64,000 bases of DNA from JBLEFH01 sp047345645 (GTDB taxonomy: Bacteria > Pseudomonadota > Alphaproteobacteria > Rhodobacterales > Rhodobacteraceae): assembly GCA_047345645.1 (NCBI GenBank), contig JBLEFH010000003.1, one strand, 5' to 3'. Positions 7,984 to 17,348 of this stretch are shown one piece after another. The notes under the pieces were generated by a model. It saw only the letters and a list, made by a program, of their open reading frames with translations, made no database searches and was not told the origin of the DNA. Positions within the stretch are counted from its first letter, which is position 1. The number at the start of each line of letters is the position of its first letter. The position numbers and the translations under genes were made by a program.

Positions 7984-9800
7984 CTGACATCCTCCGAGAA
8001 CAGGGGTGTGGCGCCGGTTTCCGCCGGGCCGACAAGGCGGCGGAAGCCCGCGAAAAGCTCGCGGCCAATGCCGTCGTGATAATCCGAAAGATCGGCGGTG
8101 GCGGCGGCGCGGTCAAGCGCGGCCGGGTCTTTCACCTCAAGCGTGCCGTTGGTGGCATCGACGAGGACGATATCGCCGTCTTTCAATTTCGAGATCGGCC
8201 CGCCATCGAGCGCTTCGGGGCTGACATGGATCGCCGAGGGCACCTTACCCGACGCGCCGGACATGCGGCCATCGGTGACGAGCGCGACCTTGTGCCCGCG
8301 CTCCTGAAGGATCGTGAGCGGCGGCGTCAGGGAGTGCAGTTCCGGCATCCCGTTGGCTTTCGGCCCCTGGAAGCGGACGACGACGACCACATCTTTTTCG
8401 AGTTCGCCAGCCTTGAAGGCGGCTTTCACCTCTTCCTGATCGTGAAAGACGCGGCAGGGCGCTTCGATGATGTGGCGCGACGGATCGACGGCGGAGACCT
8501 TCATCACCGCATTGCCGAGATTACCGGAGAGTTTTTGCAGCCCGCCGGTTTTCTGGAACGGGGCGGAGAGCGGCTTCAGGATCTTGTCGTTATGGGTTTT
8601 GCCGGACCCGGCTTCCCAGACGATTTCGCCTTCTTTCAGCTTCGGCTCCTGAGTATAACGGTCGAGCCCGTCACCGGCGACGGTGCGCACGTCTTCATGC
8701 AAAAGCCCGCCTTGGAGCAGCTCGCCGATCATGTAGCCGAGACCGCCCGCCGCGTGGAAATGGTTCACATCCGCGAGCCCGTTCGGGTAGACGCGGGCGA
8801 GGAGCGGCACGGAGTCCGACAGTTCCGAGAAATCTTCCCAGTCAAGCTTGATCCCGGCGGCGCGCGCCATGGCGACGAGGTGGATCAGAAGGTTCGTGGA
8901 GCCGCCCGTGGCCATCAGCCCGACGATGCCGTTGACGAAGGCTTTTTCGTCCAGCACTTCGCAAACCGGGGTGAATTCATTGCCGAGATGCGAGATCGCC
9001 AGCGCGCGTTTCGCGCCCGCCACGGTCAGCGCATCGCGCAGCGGCGTGTTGGGGTTCACGAAAGACGCGCCCGGCAGGTGCAGCCCCATGAATTCCATCA
9101 GCATCTGGTTGGTGTTGGCGGTGCCGTAGAAGGTGCAGGTGCCGGGGCCGTGATAGGCGGCCATCTCGGCGGCGAGCAGTTCCTCGCGGCCCACTTCGCC
9201 GGCGGCGAATTTCACGCGGACCTTGGCTTTCTCGTCATTCGGCAGGCCGGAGACCATCGGGCCAGCAGGCAAGAACACCGCCGGGATATGGCCGAAACTG
9301 GCCGCGCCCATGACGAGGCCCGGCACGATCTTGTCGCAAACCCCGAGATAGACCGAGGCGTCGAACACGTTGTGGCTCATCGCAATGCCGACCCCGAGGG
9401 CGATCACATCGCGCGAGAAGAGCGACATTTCCATGCCCGGCTGACCTTGCGTGACGCCGTCGCACATCGCCGGAACACCGCCCGCGACCTGCGCCGTCGC
9501 GCCCACTTCGCGGGCCGCGTCGCGGATCAGTTCGGGGAAGCGCTCAAACGGCTGATGCGCCGAGAGCATGTCGTTATAGGCGGTGACGATGCCGAGATTG
9601 CCCGCGCTGCCCTTGGCGAGCGCGTCCTTGTCGGCATCAGGCATCGGCGCATAGGCATGGGCCTGATTGGAGCAACTGAGATGCGCGCGGCCCGGCCCGT
9701 CGGAGATCATCTTGCGCATCGTGTTGAGATAGCGCGTGCGCGTAGGTTCGGACCGCTCGGTGATCCGGTCGGTGACACGTTTGAGCGTATCGGCTGTCAT
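7980..9800 (-). CDS. edd: Phosphogluconate dehydratase
   Basis: A 606-aa Edd of the IlvD/Edd family that dehydrates 6-phosphogluconate to KDPG using a 4Fe-4S cluster. Cluster-type cysteines are visible at C43 (LSCSNQAHAY), in AMCDGVTQGQPGMEMSLFS and in VCDKIVPGL. The C-terminal swivel-type domain carries VTDGRMSGASGKVPSAIHV, the family signature. The gene sits three bases after pgl and overlaps eda. Being an oxygen-sensitive Fe-S enzyme, it links this operon to iron-sulfur supply. Length is normal. Confidence 0.96.
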   Translation of the reverse strand: MTADTLKRVTDRITERSEPTRTRYLNTMRKMISDGPGRAHLSCSNQAHAYAPMPDADKDALAKGSAGNLGIVTAYNDMLSAHQPFERFPELIRDAAREVGATAQVAGGVPAMCDGVTQGQPGMEMSLFSRDVIALGVGIAMSHNVFDASVYLGVCDKIVPGLVMGAASFGHIPAVFLPAGPMVSGLPNDEKAKVRVKFAAGEVGREELLAAEMAAYHGPGTCTFYGTANTNQMLMEFMGLHLPGASFVNPNTPLRDALTVAGAKRALAISHLGNEFTPVCEVLDEKAFVNGIVGLMATGGSTNLLIHLVAMARAAGIKLDWEDFSELSDSVPLLARVYPNGLADVNHFHAAGGLGYMIGELLQGGLLHEDVRTVAGDGLDRYTQEPKLKEGEIVWEAGSGKTHNDKILKPLSAPFQKTGGLQKLSGNLGNAVMKVSAVDPSRHIIEAPCRVFHDQEEVKAAFKAGELEKDVVVVVRFQGPKANGMPELHSLTPPLTILQERGHKVALVTDGRMSGASGKVPSAIHVSPEALDGGPISKLKDGDIVLVDATNGTLEVKDPAALDRAAATADLSDYHDGIGRELFAGFRRLVGPAETGATPLFSEDVR

Positions 9801-9803
9801 GGC

Positions 9804-10478
9804 TTACTCCGCGTAATGGACGGTGGCTTGGGGAAGCACAGCGCGGACGGGCGCGGCGGCAACCGACCCTTCATGCTGCGCAACATCGAGGGCGGATTTC
9901 TTCTCCGCGCCGGTGATGAGAATGTGGATATGGCGCGCCGCTTTGAGGATCGGCGCGGTCAGGGTGAGGCGCGGCTCGGGCGCGCCATCGGCCCGCATCG
10001 GCAGGACCGGCGGGGCCGCATCGGAGAGCGCGGCTTCCAGCATATCGGCGCCGGGAAAGAGGCTGGCCGTGTGCATATCCGCGCCCATGCCGAGGACGCA
10101 GACATCGAGCGGCAGCGCCTTGGCCACACCGAGGGTGATGTCGTCCAGCACCTCTTCGGGGGTCTCGGCCTGCTGATAAAACGGGATCAGCGTCGCGGCG
10201 GCGGCGTTGTTTTGCATCAGCGTCCGGCGCAGCAAGGCGGTGTTGGAACGCTCCGAGCTTTCGGGCACGAAGCGCTCATCGGTGAGCATCACGTGGACGC
10301 GGGACCAGTCGAGATCGGCCTTGGACAGCGCTTCGAGAAACGGGCCCGGCGTGGTGCCGCCCGGCACGGCGAGCGTGGCGGACCCGCGCGTCTCCAGCGC
10401 CTCGCCAAGCTCCTTGGCGACGGTTTCGGCCAGCCCTTCGGCGAGATCGGTGCGGCTTTGATATTCGCCCAGCATCAT
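9804..10478 (-). CDS. pgl: 6-phosphogluconolactonase
   Basis: A 224-aa DevB-type lactonase hydrolysing 6-phosphogluconolactone. Motifs seen are VPGGTTPGPFLEAL near the start, MLTDERFVP in the middle and GMGADMHTASLFPG. In most bacteria the last motif reads GMGEDGHTASLFP; the E-to-A and G-to-M changes are noted, with the His kept. The start is the ATG at 10478, which overlaps the zwf stop as TGATG, with GGAGG ahead; the next ATG is immediately in frame. An upstream extension is only open frame inside zwf. It lies between zwf and edd, matching its place in the pathway. Confidence 0.95.
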   Translation of the reverse strand: MMLGEYQSRTDLAEGLAETVAKELGEALETRGSATLAVPGGTTPGPFLEALSKADLDWSRVHVMLTDERFVPESSERSNTALLRRTLMQNNAAAATLIPFYQQAETPEEVLDDITLGVAKALPLDVCVLGMGADMHTASLFPGADMLEAALSDAAPPVLPMRADGAPEPRLTLTAPILKAARHIHILITGAEKKSALDVAQHEGSVAAAPVRAVLPQATVHYAE

Positions 10479-11920
10479 CACAATTTCCTCCAGCGGCGGC
10501 CTTCCTTGTGGAGCATGACCATCGCATCCTCGGGTCCGGCGCTGCCCGGATCGTAAGGTTTCGGACGGTCGCCCCGCTCGGTCCATTCCTGAATGATCGG
10601 ATCGACCCAGGCCCAAGCGGCCTCCACCTCGTCGCCGCGCATGAACAGCGTCTGATCGCCGCGAATCACATCCATGATGAGGCGTTCATAAGCGTCCGGC
10701 ATCCGAATCTTGCGCTCCTCCAGCGCGTCGGCAAAGCTCATATCGAGCTCCGCGTCACTGAGACGCATCCCGCCCGGCCCCGGCTCCTTCACCGCCATAT
10801 GCAGCGTGATGCCTTCATCGGGCTGGAGGCGAATAAGCAGCGCATTGCCGTGCAGATCGTCTTCCTTCGGGAAGATCGAATGCGGCGGGTCCTTGAACAC
10901 CACGGCGATTTCCGAGACGCGCTTGGCCATTTTCTTGCCGGTGCGCAGATAGAACGGGGTGCCCGCCCATCTCCAGTTTTCCACATGGACCTTCATGGCG
11001 ATGAAGCTCTCGGTGAGGCTTTCGGCGTTCTCGGCGTCTTTTTTATAGCTGTCCTTGCCGTTCTCATATTGGCCGCGGACGATCTCGCCGGGGGCGACCG
11101 GGCCGAGGGCGCGGATGACTTTCAGCTTTTCATCGCGCACGAGGTCCGGCTCGAATTTCGCGGGCGGCTCCATGGCGGTGAGGCAGAGAAGCTGCATCAG
11201 GTGGTTTTGCACCATGTCGCGCATCGCGCCGGATTTGTCGTAATAGCCGCCGCGCCCGGCGACCCCGATATCCTCGGCCACGGTGATCTGCACGTGATCG
11301 ACATGGGCGGCGGTCCAGAGCGGCTCGAAGAGCGAGTTGGCAAAGCGGATCGCGAGCAGGTTCTGCACGGTTTCTTTGCCGAGATAGTGGTCGATGCGGT
11401 AGATCTGACGCTCGTCGAAGGAGGCGGAAAGCTGGCGGTTCAGCTCCTCAGCCGACTCCAGATCCTTGCCGAGCGGTTTCTCGACGACGATCCGGCTGTC
11501 CTTGGTCGCGATCTTGTTCTTGGAAAGGTAATCCGCAATCGTGCCGAAAAGCGACGGCGCAACGGAGAGATAGAACGCCCGGACCACATCGTCGCGGAGC
11601 GTTTCCTTCAGCGCATCCCACCCCGCCTGATCGGTCACGTCGAGCTGGCTGTAGCTGACCTGCTCCAGAAAGCCCTCGACCTGCTCGGCATCGCGCTCGG
11701 ATTTCGGGACATATTCCTCGATGGCGGCGCGAATGTCCTTGCGAAAGGCGTCATTGCTCATGGTCGAGCGGGCCGCGCCGATGATCCGCGCCTCTGCGGG
11801 CATCTGCCCGGCCACGCGGCGGCGATAGAGACCGGGGAAAATCTTGCGATGTGCGAGATCGCCGGTGGCTCCAAAAATGACGAGATCGAAGGGTTCGACG
11901 GGAATGACGCGTGCGACCAT
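10478..11920 (-). CDS. zwf: Glucose-6-phosphate 1-dehydrogenase
   Basis: A 480-aa G6PD oxidising glucose 6-phosphate to the lactone with NAD(P)+. The dinucleotide loop FGATGDLAHRK is at 16-26, the conserved EKP at 147-149 and the active-site motif RIDHYLGK at 175-182. It is first in the zwf-pgl-edd-eda-pgi operon, transcribed away from the LacI-type gene. The ATG at 11920 is 22 bases from the palindrome GTTACCGCTAAC, which is well placed for repression of this operon. Confidence 0.97.
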   Translation of the reverse strand: MVARVIPVEPFDLVIFGATGDLAHRKIFPGLYRRRVAGQMPAEARIIGAARSTMSNDAFRKDIRAAIEEYVPKSERDAEQVEGFLEQVSYSQLDVTDQAGWDALKETLRDDVVRAFYLSVAPSLFGTIADYLSKNKIATKDSRIVVEKPLGKDLESAEELNRQLSASFDERQIYRIDHYLGKETVQNLLAIRFANSLFEPLWTAAHVDHVQITVAEDIGVAGRGGYYDKSGAMRDMVQNHLMQLLCLTAMEPPAKFEPDLVRDEKLKVIRALGPVAPGEIVRGQYENGKDSYKKDAENAESLTESFIAMKVHVENWRWAGTPFYLRTGKKMAKRVSEIAVVFKDPPHSIFPKEDDLHGNALLIRLQPDEGITLHMAVKEPGPGGMRLSDAELDMSFADALEERKIRMPDAYERLIMDVIRGDQTLFMRGDEVEAAWAWVDPIIQEWTERGDRPKPYDPGSAGPEDAMVMLHKEGRRWRKL

Positions 11921-12314
11921 GACGGCTCCAGATGTCGATTTGTGTTACCGCTAACTTAGACTCGGTGCGCGCAGATTGCAATCCGGTTTCTGAAAGGAAA
12001 AATGTCGCAGGGGCAAGGAGATGGGTTCGGCTGGCTCTCTGGGCGACTTGCGCGGCGGCTCTAGCGCGCTTTGCGGCTCCGGCGCGGCGGAAGAGGCCCG
12101 CGCGCCGCCCGAGATGCGCGGTGCCATCCGGGCCGGAACGCGCCGCTTATCGGTTTCGCTTTGAAATCGACACAGGAAAGAGCACCCGAATCCGGCCATA
12201 TCCGGCCGCGCGCGCCATATAAATCAAGCGTTAAGCTTGCAGCACGCGGCGCAACACTCCTATAGTCGGGGCCTATCCTTGACCTTTTCACGCCAAAACC
12301 CAAAACCCGCTGAC
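11921..12314. other. Divergent promoter region between zwf and the LacI-type gene
   Basis: No gene is apparent in this 394-bp gap. It holds the operator-like palindrome at 11943-11956, a direct repeat CCGGCCATAT/CCGGCC near 12193-12208, and a second imperfect inverted repeat CAAGC..GCTTG at about 12225-12240 closer to the regulator start. Promoters for both the Entner-Doudoroff operon and the regulator must lie here. Confidence 0.6.
11943..11956. promoter_or_regulatory. Operator-like palindrome upstream of zwf
   Basis: The sequence TGTTACCGCTAACT has GTTA/TAAC half-sites around a central CG, the usual shape of a LacI/GalR-family operator. It is 22 bp before the zwf ATG and faces a LacI-family gene. 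In alphaproteobacteria, LacI-type regulators such as PckR and CceR control Entner-Doudoroff genes; binding here is inference. Confidence 0.55.
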
Positions 12315-13319
12315 ATGAATCTGAAAGAACTGTCCGAACGTCTTGGTCTGTCGCAGACAACGGTGAGCCGCGCCCTGAATGGCTATCCCGAGGTGGGCGC
12401 CAAGACCCGCGCCCGTGTCGAAGAGGCGGCGAAGAAATTCGGCTATACGCCCTCCACCGCCGCGACAATGCTGGCCACCGGCAAGACCCGCGTGATCGGC
12501 CATATCATCAACACCACCCGCCACGACGCGATCGACCCGCATTTCGCGGATTTTCTGGCGGGGGCGAGTGCGCGCTATGCGGCGCTCGGTTACGATATGA
12601 TGCTGACGATTGCGCAGGAAGGTGAGGAAGAACAGGTCGTGCGGCGGCTCAAGCGGCGCGGGCTGGTGGACGGGGTCGTCGTGCAGGTGACGCGGCATGA
12701 AGATCCGCGTGTCGGGATCCTTGATGAGCTGGATATGCCTTACGTCTTTCACGGGCGCACGGCGAGCGAAACCGAGCCGACCAACTGGATGGATATCGAC
12801 AATCACGGGGCTTTCAGAACGGCGACCAACTATTTGATAGATAAGGGACATAAGCGGATCGGGCTTTTGAACGGTCCGGCGCATCTCGGCTTTTCGATCT
12901 TCCGTGAGCGTGGGTATCGCGAGGCGCTGGAGGGGGCCGGATTGCCCGTCGATGAGGCGCTGATCCACCGCACCGATATGAATGAGCATAATGGCCATCG
13001 GCTGACCCGCGCGCTGATGGATGGGGCCGCGCCGCCGACCGCCCTGCTCTGCTCCTCAACCCTGCTCGCCGTCGGGGCCCGCCGGGCGCTGCGCAGCGCC
13101 GAGGGCCGCGCGGTCGAGATTGTGTGTCACGATGATTGCCTCTCCTTTGCCGACATGAATTACGGCGACCGGCGGCTGACCGTCACCCGCAGTTCCATCC
13201 GCGATGCGGGCGGCAAAGTCGCGGAAATGATTGTCGATCTGGTCGAAGGCAAGGCCGAGGCGCCCTATCGCGAGCTTTGGGACGCCCCGCTGGTTGAGGC
13301 TACTCCATATCGCTCATGA
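12315..13319 (+). CDS. LacI-family transcriptional regulator, likely of the Entner-Doudoroff operon
   Basis: A 334-aa repressor-type protein. The first 50 residues form the LacI helix-turn-helix (LKELSERLGLSQTTVSRALN) and hinge helix; the rest is a periplasmic-binding-protein-like effector domain. The ATG at 12315 begins right at the DNA-binding domain; the frame is open further upstream without homology. It is divergent from zwf, so control of zwf-pgl-edd-eda-pgi is the simplest reading. PckR of Sinorhizobium and CceR of Rhodobacter are LacI-family regulators of central carbon genes and may be orthologous; this needs a tree. The 3' end overlaps the convergent DUF2059 gene by 20 bases. Confidence 0.88.
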   Translation: MNLKELSERLGLSQTTVSRALNGYPEVGAKTRARVEEAAKKFGYTPSTAATMLATGKTRVIGHIINTTRHDAIDPHFADFLAGASARYAALGYDMMLTIAQEGEEEQVVRRLKRRGLVDGVVVQVTRHEDPRVGILDELDMPYVFHGRTASETEPTNWMDIDNHGAFRTATNYLIDKGHKRIGLLNGPAHLGFSIFRERGYREALEGAGLPVDEALIHRTDMNEHNGHRLTRALMDGAAPPTALLCSSTLLAVGARRALRSAEGRAVEIVCHDDCLSFADMNYGDRRLTVTRSSIRDAGGKVAEMIVDLVEGKAEAPYRELWDAPLVEATPYRS

Positions 13320-13800
13320 AGATTTCCATAAGCTGCGGCTCTGCGGCTTTCTGGACCTCCATGATCATCGGCGTCATGAGCTGATTCACATCCACCATAT
13401 AGGCCCCCATCTTGCGCGACACCGAGTCGCCCACCGGTGAGGTGTAGAAGTCGATGACCGCCTCAAGCTCCTCGACGGTGAAGTTCTGCGCCGCTGCTTC
13501 GACCATAACCCCCAGAAGTTCCGGCTTTTTCGCCTGGACTCTATCCGCGATCACCTGCGCCGCCTGATCGAGCGCGGAATCGGATACACCCAGTTCCGGC
13601 GGGATCGCCATGTCGAGGCTGGAGCGCATGACATCCACACCCAGCATGTCGTCGATCATCTGCTGCTGCGACGGCAGGCTCACATAGCGCTTGGCCACCT
13701 CGCGGCGCTCCTCGATGGTGTCGCCAGACGCTGCGCAAGCAACGATGGTCATCAGCGAAATACCCACGGCGAGTTTTACGGGGCGAATCTTGTTCAGCAT
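13300..13800 (-). CDS. DUF2059 secreted protein, possible lipoprotein
   Basis: A 166-aa exported protein. The N-terminus is basic then hydrophobic (KLAVGISLMTIVACAASG); IVAC fits a lipobox, so it may be lipid-anchored, although a signal-peptidase I site is also possible. The remainder is helical, and FTVEELEAVIDFYTSPVGDSVSRKM is typical of DUF2059. The function of that family is unknown. The ATG at 13800 has AAGGAGA eight bases upstream. The stop lies inside the end of the LacI-type gene (20-bp convergent overlap), and aroB ends 58 bp to the right on the same strand. Confidence 0.8.
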   Translation of the reverse strand: MLNKIRPVKLAVGISLMTIVACAASGDTIEERREVAKRYVSLPSQQQMIDDMLGVDVMRSSLDMAIPPELGVSDSALDQAAQVIADRVQAKKPELLGVMVEAAAQNFTVEELEAVIDFYTSPVGDSVSRKMGAYMVDVNQLMTPMIMEVQKAAEPQLMEIFMSDME

Positions 13801-13857
13801 TGGCGTTCTCCTTGTTTCCACCGAGAAGAGCCTAAACCGATTCTTTGCCTTTAATCT

Positions 13858-14973
13858 CTAAATATTATCCGAAAGAGATTCATATAGCAGTTTGCGCACA
13901 TCTTCCGCGGCGACGTCTTGGGTGACGAAGGCCTCGCCGATGGCCCGAGCGAGGATGAAGGTCAGCCGTCCATCCTTCACCTTCTTGTCCTGCCCCATGA
14001 GTTTCAAAAGGCCGTCCGCATCCGGCAGATCGCCGGGAATGTCGCGGACCTGATGCGGCAGGCCCATTTCAGCGAAATGCGCGGCGACCCGGCCCGGCAA
14101 TTCCTGCGCGCAAAGCCCCATGCGGGCGGAGAGCGCGAAGGCCAGAACGCAGCCGGTCGCGACGCCCTCGCCGTGGAGGAGCCGGTCCGAATAGCCGGTC
14201 GCCGCCTCCAGCGCATGGCCGAAGGTATGGCCGAGATTGAGCAGCGCCCGCTCGCCGGATTCGCGCTCGTCACGGGCGACGATATCGGCTTTCATCTGCA
14301 CCGAATGGGTGACGGTCTTTTGCCGCGCCGCGCGGCTCCCATCCCGGATCGCGGGGCCGTTTTGCTCCAGCCATGTGAAGAAATCCGCGTCCCCAAGCAG
14401 GCCGTATTTGGCGACTTCCGCATAGCCGGAAAGGAAATCGCGCGGCGTGAGCGTGTCGAGCAGCGCGATGTCCGCCAGCACCAGTTTTGGCTGGTGAAAT
14501 GCGCCGACGAGGTTCTTGCCATGGGGCGAGTTGATGCCGGTTTTGCCGCCGACGGAGCTGTCCACCTGCGCCAGAAGGCTGGTCGGGATTTGCACGAAGC
14601 TGACACCGCGCCGCAGGATCGCCGCCGCGAAGCCGACGAGATCGCCGATCACGCCGCCGCCAAAGGCGATGACCACATCGTCGCGGGCAATCTCGCGTTC
14701 GAGCAGCCATTCGACGACATGCTGAATTTGCGCCCAGCTTTTGGTGCCCTCGCCCGGCGGAAGCGACAGCCAGTCCTGCGCGATCCCGGCATCGCCGAGC
14801 GCGTCCGAGAGCGTTTCCTGATGGAGCGCGGCGACGTTGTCCTCGGTGATGACGGCTACTTTAGGCCGCCGCAGCAAGGGTTTGATGTCGCTGCCCGCCT
14901 CAGCCAGAAGCCCGGCCCCGATCCGCACCTCATAGCTGCGCTCCCCAAGGCCGACCGTCACCACATCCGTCAT
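13858..14973 (-). CDS. aroB: 3-dehydroquinate synthase
   Basis: A 371-aa AroB, converting DAHP to 3-dehydroquinate, the second shikimate step; NAD+ and a divalent metal are cofactors. GGGVIGDLVGFAAA, the QIPTSLLAQVDSSVGGKTGIN block and the metal-binding histidines in LNLGHTFGHALE are all present. The ATG at 14973 overlaps the aroK stop by four bases, so both are in one operon, aroK first. Length and motifs are normal. Confidence 0.97.
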   Translation of the reverse strand: MTDVVTVGLGERSYEVRIGAGLLAEAGSDIKPLLRRPKVAVITEDNVAALHQETLSDALGDAGIAQDWLSLPPGEGTKSWAQIQHVVEWLLEREIARDDVVIAFGGGVIGDLVGFAAAILRRGVSFVQIPTSLLAQVDSSVGGKTGINSPHGKNLVGAFHQPKLVLADIALLDTLTPRDFLSGYAEVAKYGLLGDADFFTWLEQNGPAIRDGSRAARQKTVTHSVQMKADIVARDERESGERALLNLGHTFGHALEAATGYSDRLLHGEGVATGCVLAFALSARMGLCAQELPGRVAAHFAEMGLPHQVRDIPGDLPDADGLLKLMGQDKKVKDGRLTFILARAIGEAFVTQDVAAEDVRKLLYESLSDNI

Positions 14974-15524
14974 GTCTTGCTCCTGAGAAACTCGGGGCGC
15001 TCGGCCCGGATCTTGTCGAGAATGCGGCCCGCCACATCGACCTGCTTGTCCTCGGCGGCGCTCGGCACGATGAGATCGGCCTTGGCATAGACCGGGCTGC
15101 GCTCCGCATGGAGGTTGGAGAGGACGCCGTAGGGGTCGGCGTTTTGCAACAGCGGGCGATGCGTGCGGCCCTTCACCCGGTCCCACAGCACCGCAACCGG
15201 CGCGTTGATCCAGACGGAGAGCCCCTCGGCGGCGACATTCGCCCGCACCTGCGCATTCATGAAGGCCCCGCCCCCGGTCGCCAGCACCGCCGGACCCTCC
15301 GAGAGCAGCCGCGCGATCACCCGGACTTCGCCCGCACGAAAATCGCGTTCCCCAAATTGCTCGAAAATTTCGGGGATCGTCATGCCCGCAGCAGCTTCGA
15401 TTTCGGCGTCTGAATCGCGGAACGGGGCTTTAAGTTCTTCGGCCAAGCATCTGCCAACAGAAGTTTTTCCGGCCCCCATGAGACCAACGAGAACGATGGG
15501 CCGGGTCAGCACCGTCTGAGCCAT
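14970..15524 (-). CDS. aroK: Shikimate kinase
   Basis: A 184-aa kinase phosphorylating shikimate at O-3. Walker A is GLMGAGKTS at 14-22, the shikimate-binding DSD at 37-39 and GGG at 84-86, with FRAGE between and the LID arginine in RPLLQ. The ATG at 15524 follows GGGGAG; an upstream open frame has no homology. It is the first gene of aroK-aroB and is divergent from the 48-aa membrane protein gene, with a 158-bp shared promoter region. Confidence 0.95.
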   Translation of the reverse strand: MAQTVLTRPIVLVGLMGAGKTSVGRCLAEELKAPFRDSDAEIEAAAGMTIPEIFEQFGERDFRAGEVRVIARLLSEGPAVLATGGGAFMNAQVRANVAAEGLSVWINAPVAVLWDRVKGRTHRPLLQNADPYGVLSNLHAERSPVYAKADLIVPSAAEDKQVDVAGRILDKIRAERPEFLRSKT

Positions 15525-15682
15525 CGCGTCGCGTCTCCCCTCTGTCCGCGGCCCTGAACGGGCCGTCTTTTCGTCCGATGCGTGATTGATGCATCCGGCG
15601 AGTTCCGATAAAGTCAGTGCGGTATAAGCAATCGCATCCGTCGAGACAAGGCGGGGCAGAGGCAGATGGAGCAGACGAGCCA

Positions 15683-15829
15683 ATGGGGCGTGTTCTCAAA
15701 TATCTTTTTTATCTCGTGATTTTGGGGCTGATCGGCCTCGCACTTTATGCAGTATTCGCGGAGCTGCCCGCACCGCAAACGGAGATTTCGGTGCCGGTTG
15801 AGCCGGAAGCCGGCAATGGCGGCAGTTAA
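15683..15829 (+). CDS. 48-aa single-pass membrane protein
   Basis: A short protein with residues 6-27 strongly hydrophobic (YLFYLVILGLIGLALYAVFA) after a basic start, then an acidic/proline tail with PVEPEAGNGGS. The tail would face the periplasm if the positive-inside rule holds. The next gene starts inside it (14-bp overlap), so the two are coupled. I do not recognise a named family. Coupling to a secreted protein and to xerD hints at a role in the envelope, but this is inference. Confidence 0.65.
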   Translation: MGRVLKYLFYLVILGLIGLALYAVFAELPAPQTEISVPVEPEAGNGGS

Positions 15830-17348
15830 ACTGACAGTCGCGCTTCTGCTGCTGCCCGCCATGGCAGCCGCGCAGCGCGCCCCTTTAAGTGCGATCGACT
15901 GGCTCAACGAGGCGATGAAAGCCCCGCAGATCGAGGTGGTGCGCCCGCCCGAGGATGGCGGCCAGGAGAGCAGTTTCGGGCAGGAGACCGCGCCGGAGCG
16001 CTCGCTTCCCGACGGGCGGATGAAGCCGCGCGCGCGGCCCTTTACCGAGTCGGCGCTGGCCGAAGCGGGCCGCGATGTCGCGCCCGATGCGATTGGCGTG
16101 TTGGGGGCGGAGGAAACCGGGCTGCCGCGCCAGCTTTGGGCCCATTCCAGCCCGGCGGAAGCCGCGCGCCTCATCCGCGCCGTGCCGTTTGATCAGCCCG
16201 CCCCGGCCCAGCATTTGTTTGACGAATTGATGCTAGCGCGCAGTTTCGCGCGGCTGGAGGGGGAGACGATTTTCCTCGCCCGGCTCGATGCGCTGATCGC
16301 CCGCGGTGCGCTCGATCAGGCGCAGGCGCTGCTCAAAGTCAGCGACGTGAATTCGCAGGATCAGTTCCTGCGCGCCTATGACATTGCGCTTTTGGCGGGC
16401 GACACCACGGAGGTTTGCGAGCGGCTGCGCGAGGCCCCCGGCCTTGGGGAAAATGCCCTGCAAAAATCGCTGTGTCTCATGCGCGGCGGCGATCATATGA
16501 TGGCCCAGCAGACGTTGATCGTGGCCAATGCGCTCGGCACCATCGAGGAGCCGGATGTGGTGCTGATGGAGCGGTTTTTGGACCCCGATCTCTTCGAGAC
16601 CGGCGCGCCGATCCCCGAAGCGCCGCTGACCCCGATGCGCTTTGTTCTGCGCGATGCCAATGGCTTGACCCTGCCGCCGCGCCTGCCGCTGCCTTATCTG
16701 TATATTGCCACGGGCGGCGATGTGCCGCCGCGCGAGCGGATGCTGGCGGCGGAGCGTTTGGTGGCCGCGGGCGCGATGCCGCCGCGGGTGCTGTTTGGCA
16801 TGTATCGCGCGCAGCGCCCGGCGGCGTCCGGCAGCGTGTGGGACCGTTCGGACGCGATCCGCAAGCTCGATCAGGCTCTTGGGTTTGAGAAAGATATTGG
16901 CCCGGCGCTGGAGGAGACCGACGCACTGCTGGCTCCGCTGGGTCTCAGCGCCGCGCTGGCCCGCGAATATGCGGACCGGCTGCCCGAGGATCTGACGACC
17001 GACACCGCCCGCAAGCTGCGGCTTCTGGCCGGGATGGAAGATGAGGGCGAGGATTTTCTCGGCGCGCTCTCGCGGGGTGCGGATTTGCCCGACAGCCCGC
17101 GCAGCCCGCTTGCCGATGCCATTCGCGCGGGCTTTGCCGAAGAAAGCCCAGAGGCGGAGGGCGCAGAGATTTTCGCGCCGCTTCTGGAGCAGGGCCGCGT
17201 TGGTGAGGTGATCTTGCAGGCGCTGACCCTTCTGGGCGATGCCGCGATGCCTGATCCAGGCGATCTCACCCGCGCGCTTTGGGCGCTGCGGCAGGCCGGG
17301 CAAGAGGATGCGGCGCGGGCGATTGCGCTGCATTACATGCTGACATGA
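15816..17348 (+). CDS. Secreted 510-aa helical-repeat protein of unknown function
   Basis: The first 20 residues (MAAVKLTVALLLLPAMAAAQ) form a clear signal peptide. The mature part is alanine- and leucine-rich, apparently helical, with segments that resemble TPR-like antiparallel helices; no catalytic motif is visible. It overlaps the 48-aa membrane protein gene by 14 bases and xerD by four, so all three are one transcript. I do not recognise the family beyond a conserved-hypothetical look. A periplasmic scaffold is plausible, not shown. Confidence 0.7.
   Translation: MAAVKLTVALLLLPAMAAAQRAPLSAIDWLNEAMKAPQIEVVRPPEDGGQESSFGQETAPERSLPDGRMKPRARPFTESALAEAGRDVAPDAIGVLGAEETGLPRQLWAHSSPAEAARLIRAVPFDQPAPAQHLFDELMLARSFARLEGETIFLARLDALIARGALDQAQALLKVSDVNSQDQFLRAYDIALLAGDTTEVCERLREAPGLGENALQKSLCLMRGGDHMMAQQTLIVANALGTIEEPDVVLMERFLDPDLFETGAPIPEAPLTPMRFVLRDANGLTLPPRLPLPYLYIATGGDVPPRERMLAAERLVAAGAMPPRVLFGMYRAQRPAASGSVWDRSDAIRKLDQALGFEKDIGPALEETDALLAPLGLSAALAREYADRLPEDLTTDTARKLRLLAGMEDEGEDFLGALSRGADLPDSPRSPLADAIRAGFAEESPEAEGAEIFAPLLEQGRVGEVILQALTLLGDAAMPDPGDLTRALWALRQAGQEDAARAIALHYMLT

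Noticed and set aside
5701..10556. Two very long plus-strand open frames opposite pgi, eda, edd and pgl
   Set aside because: They are the complement of high-GC coding DNA, rich in Arg/His/Gly, without motifs. The minus-strand enzymes are certain.
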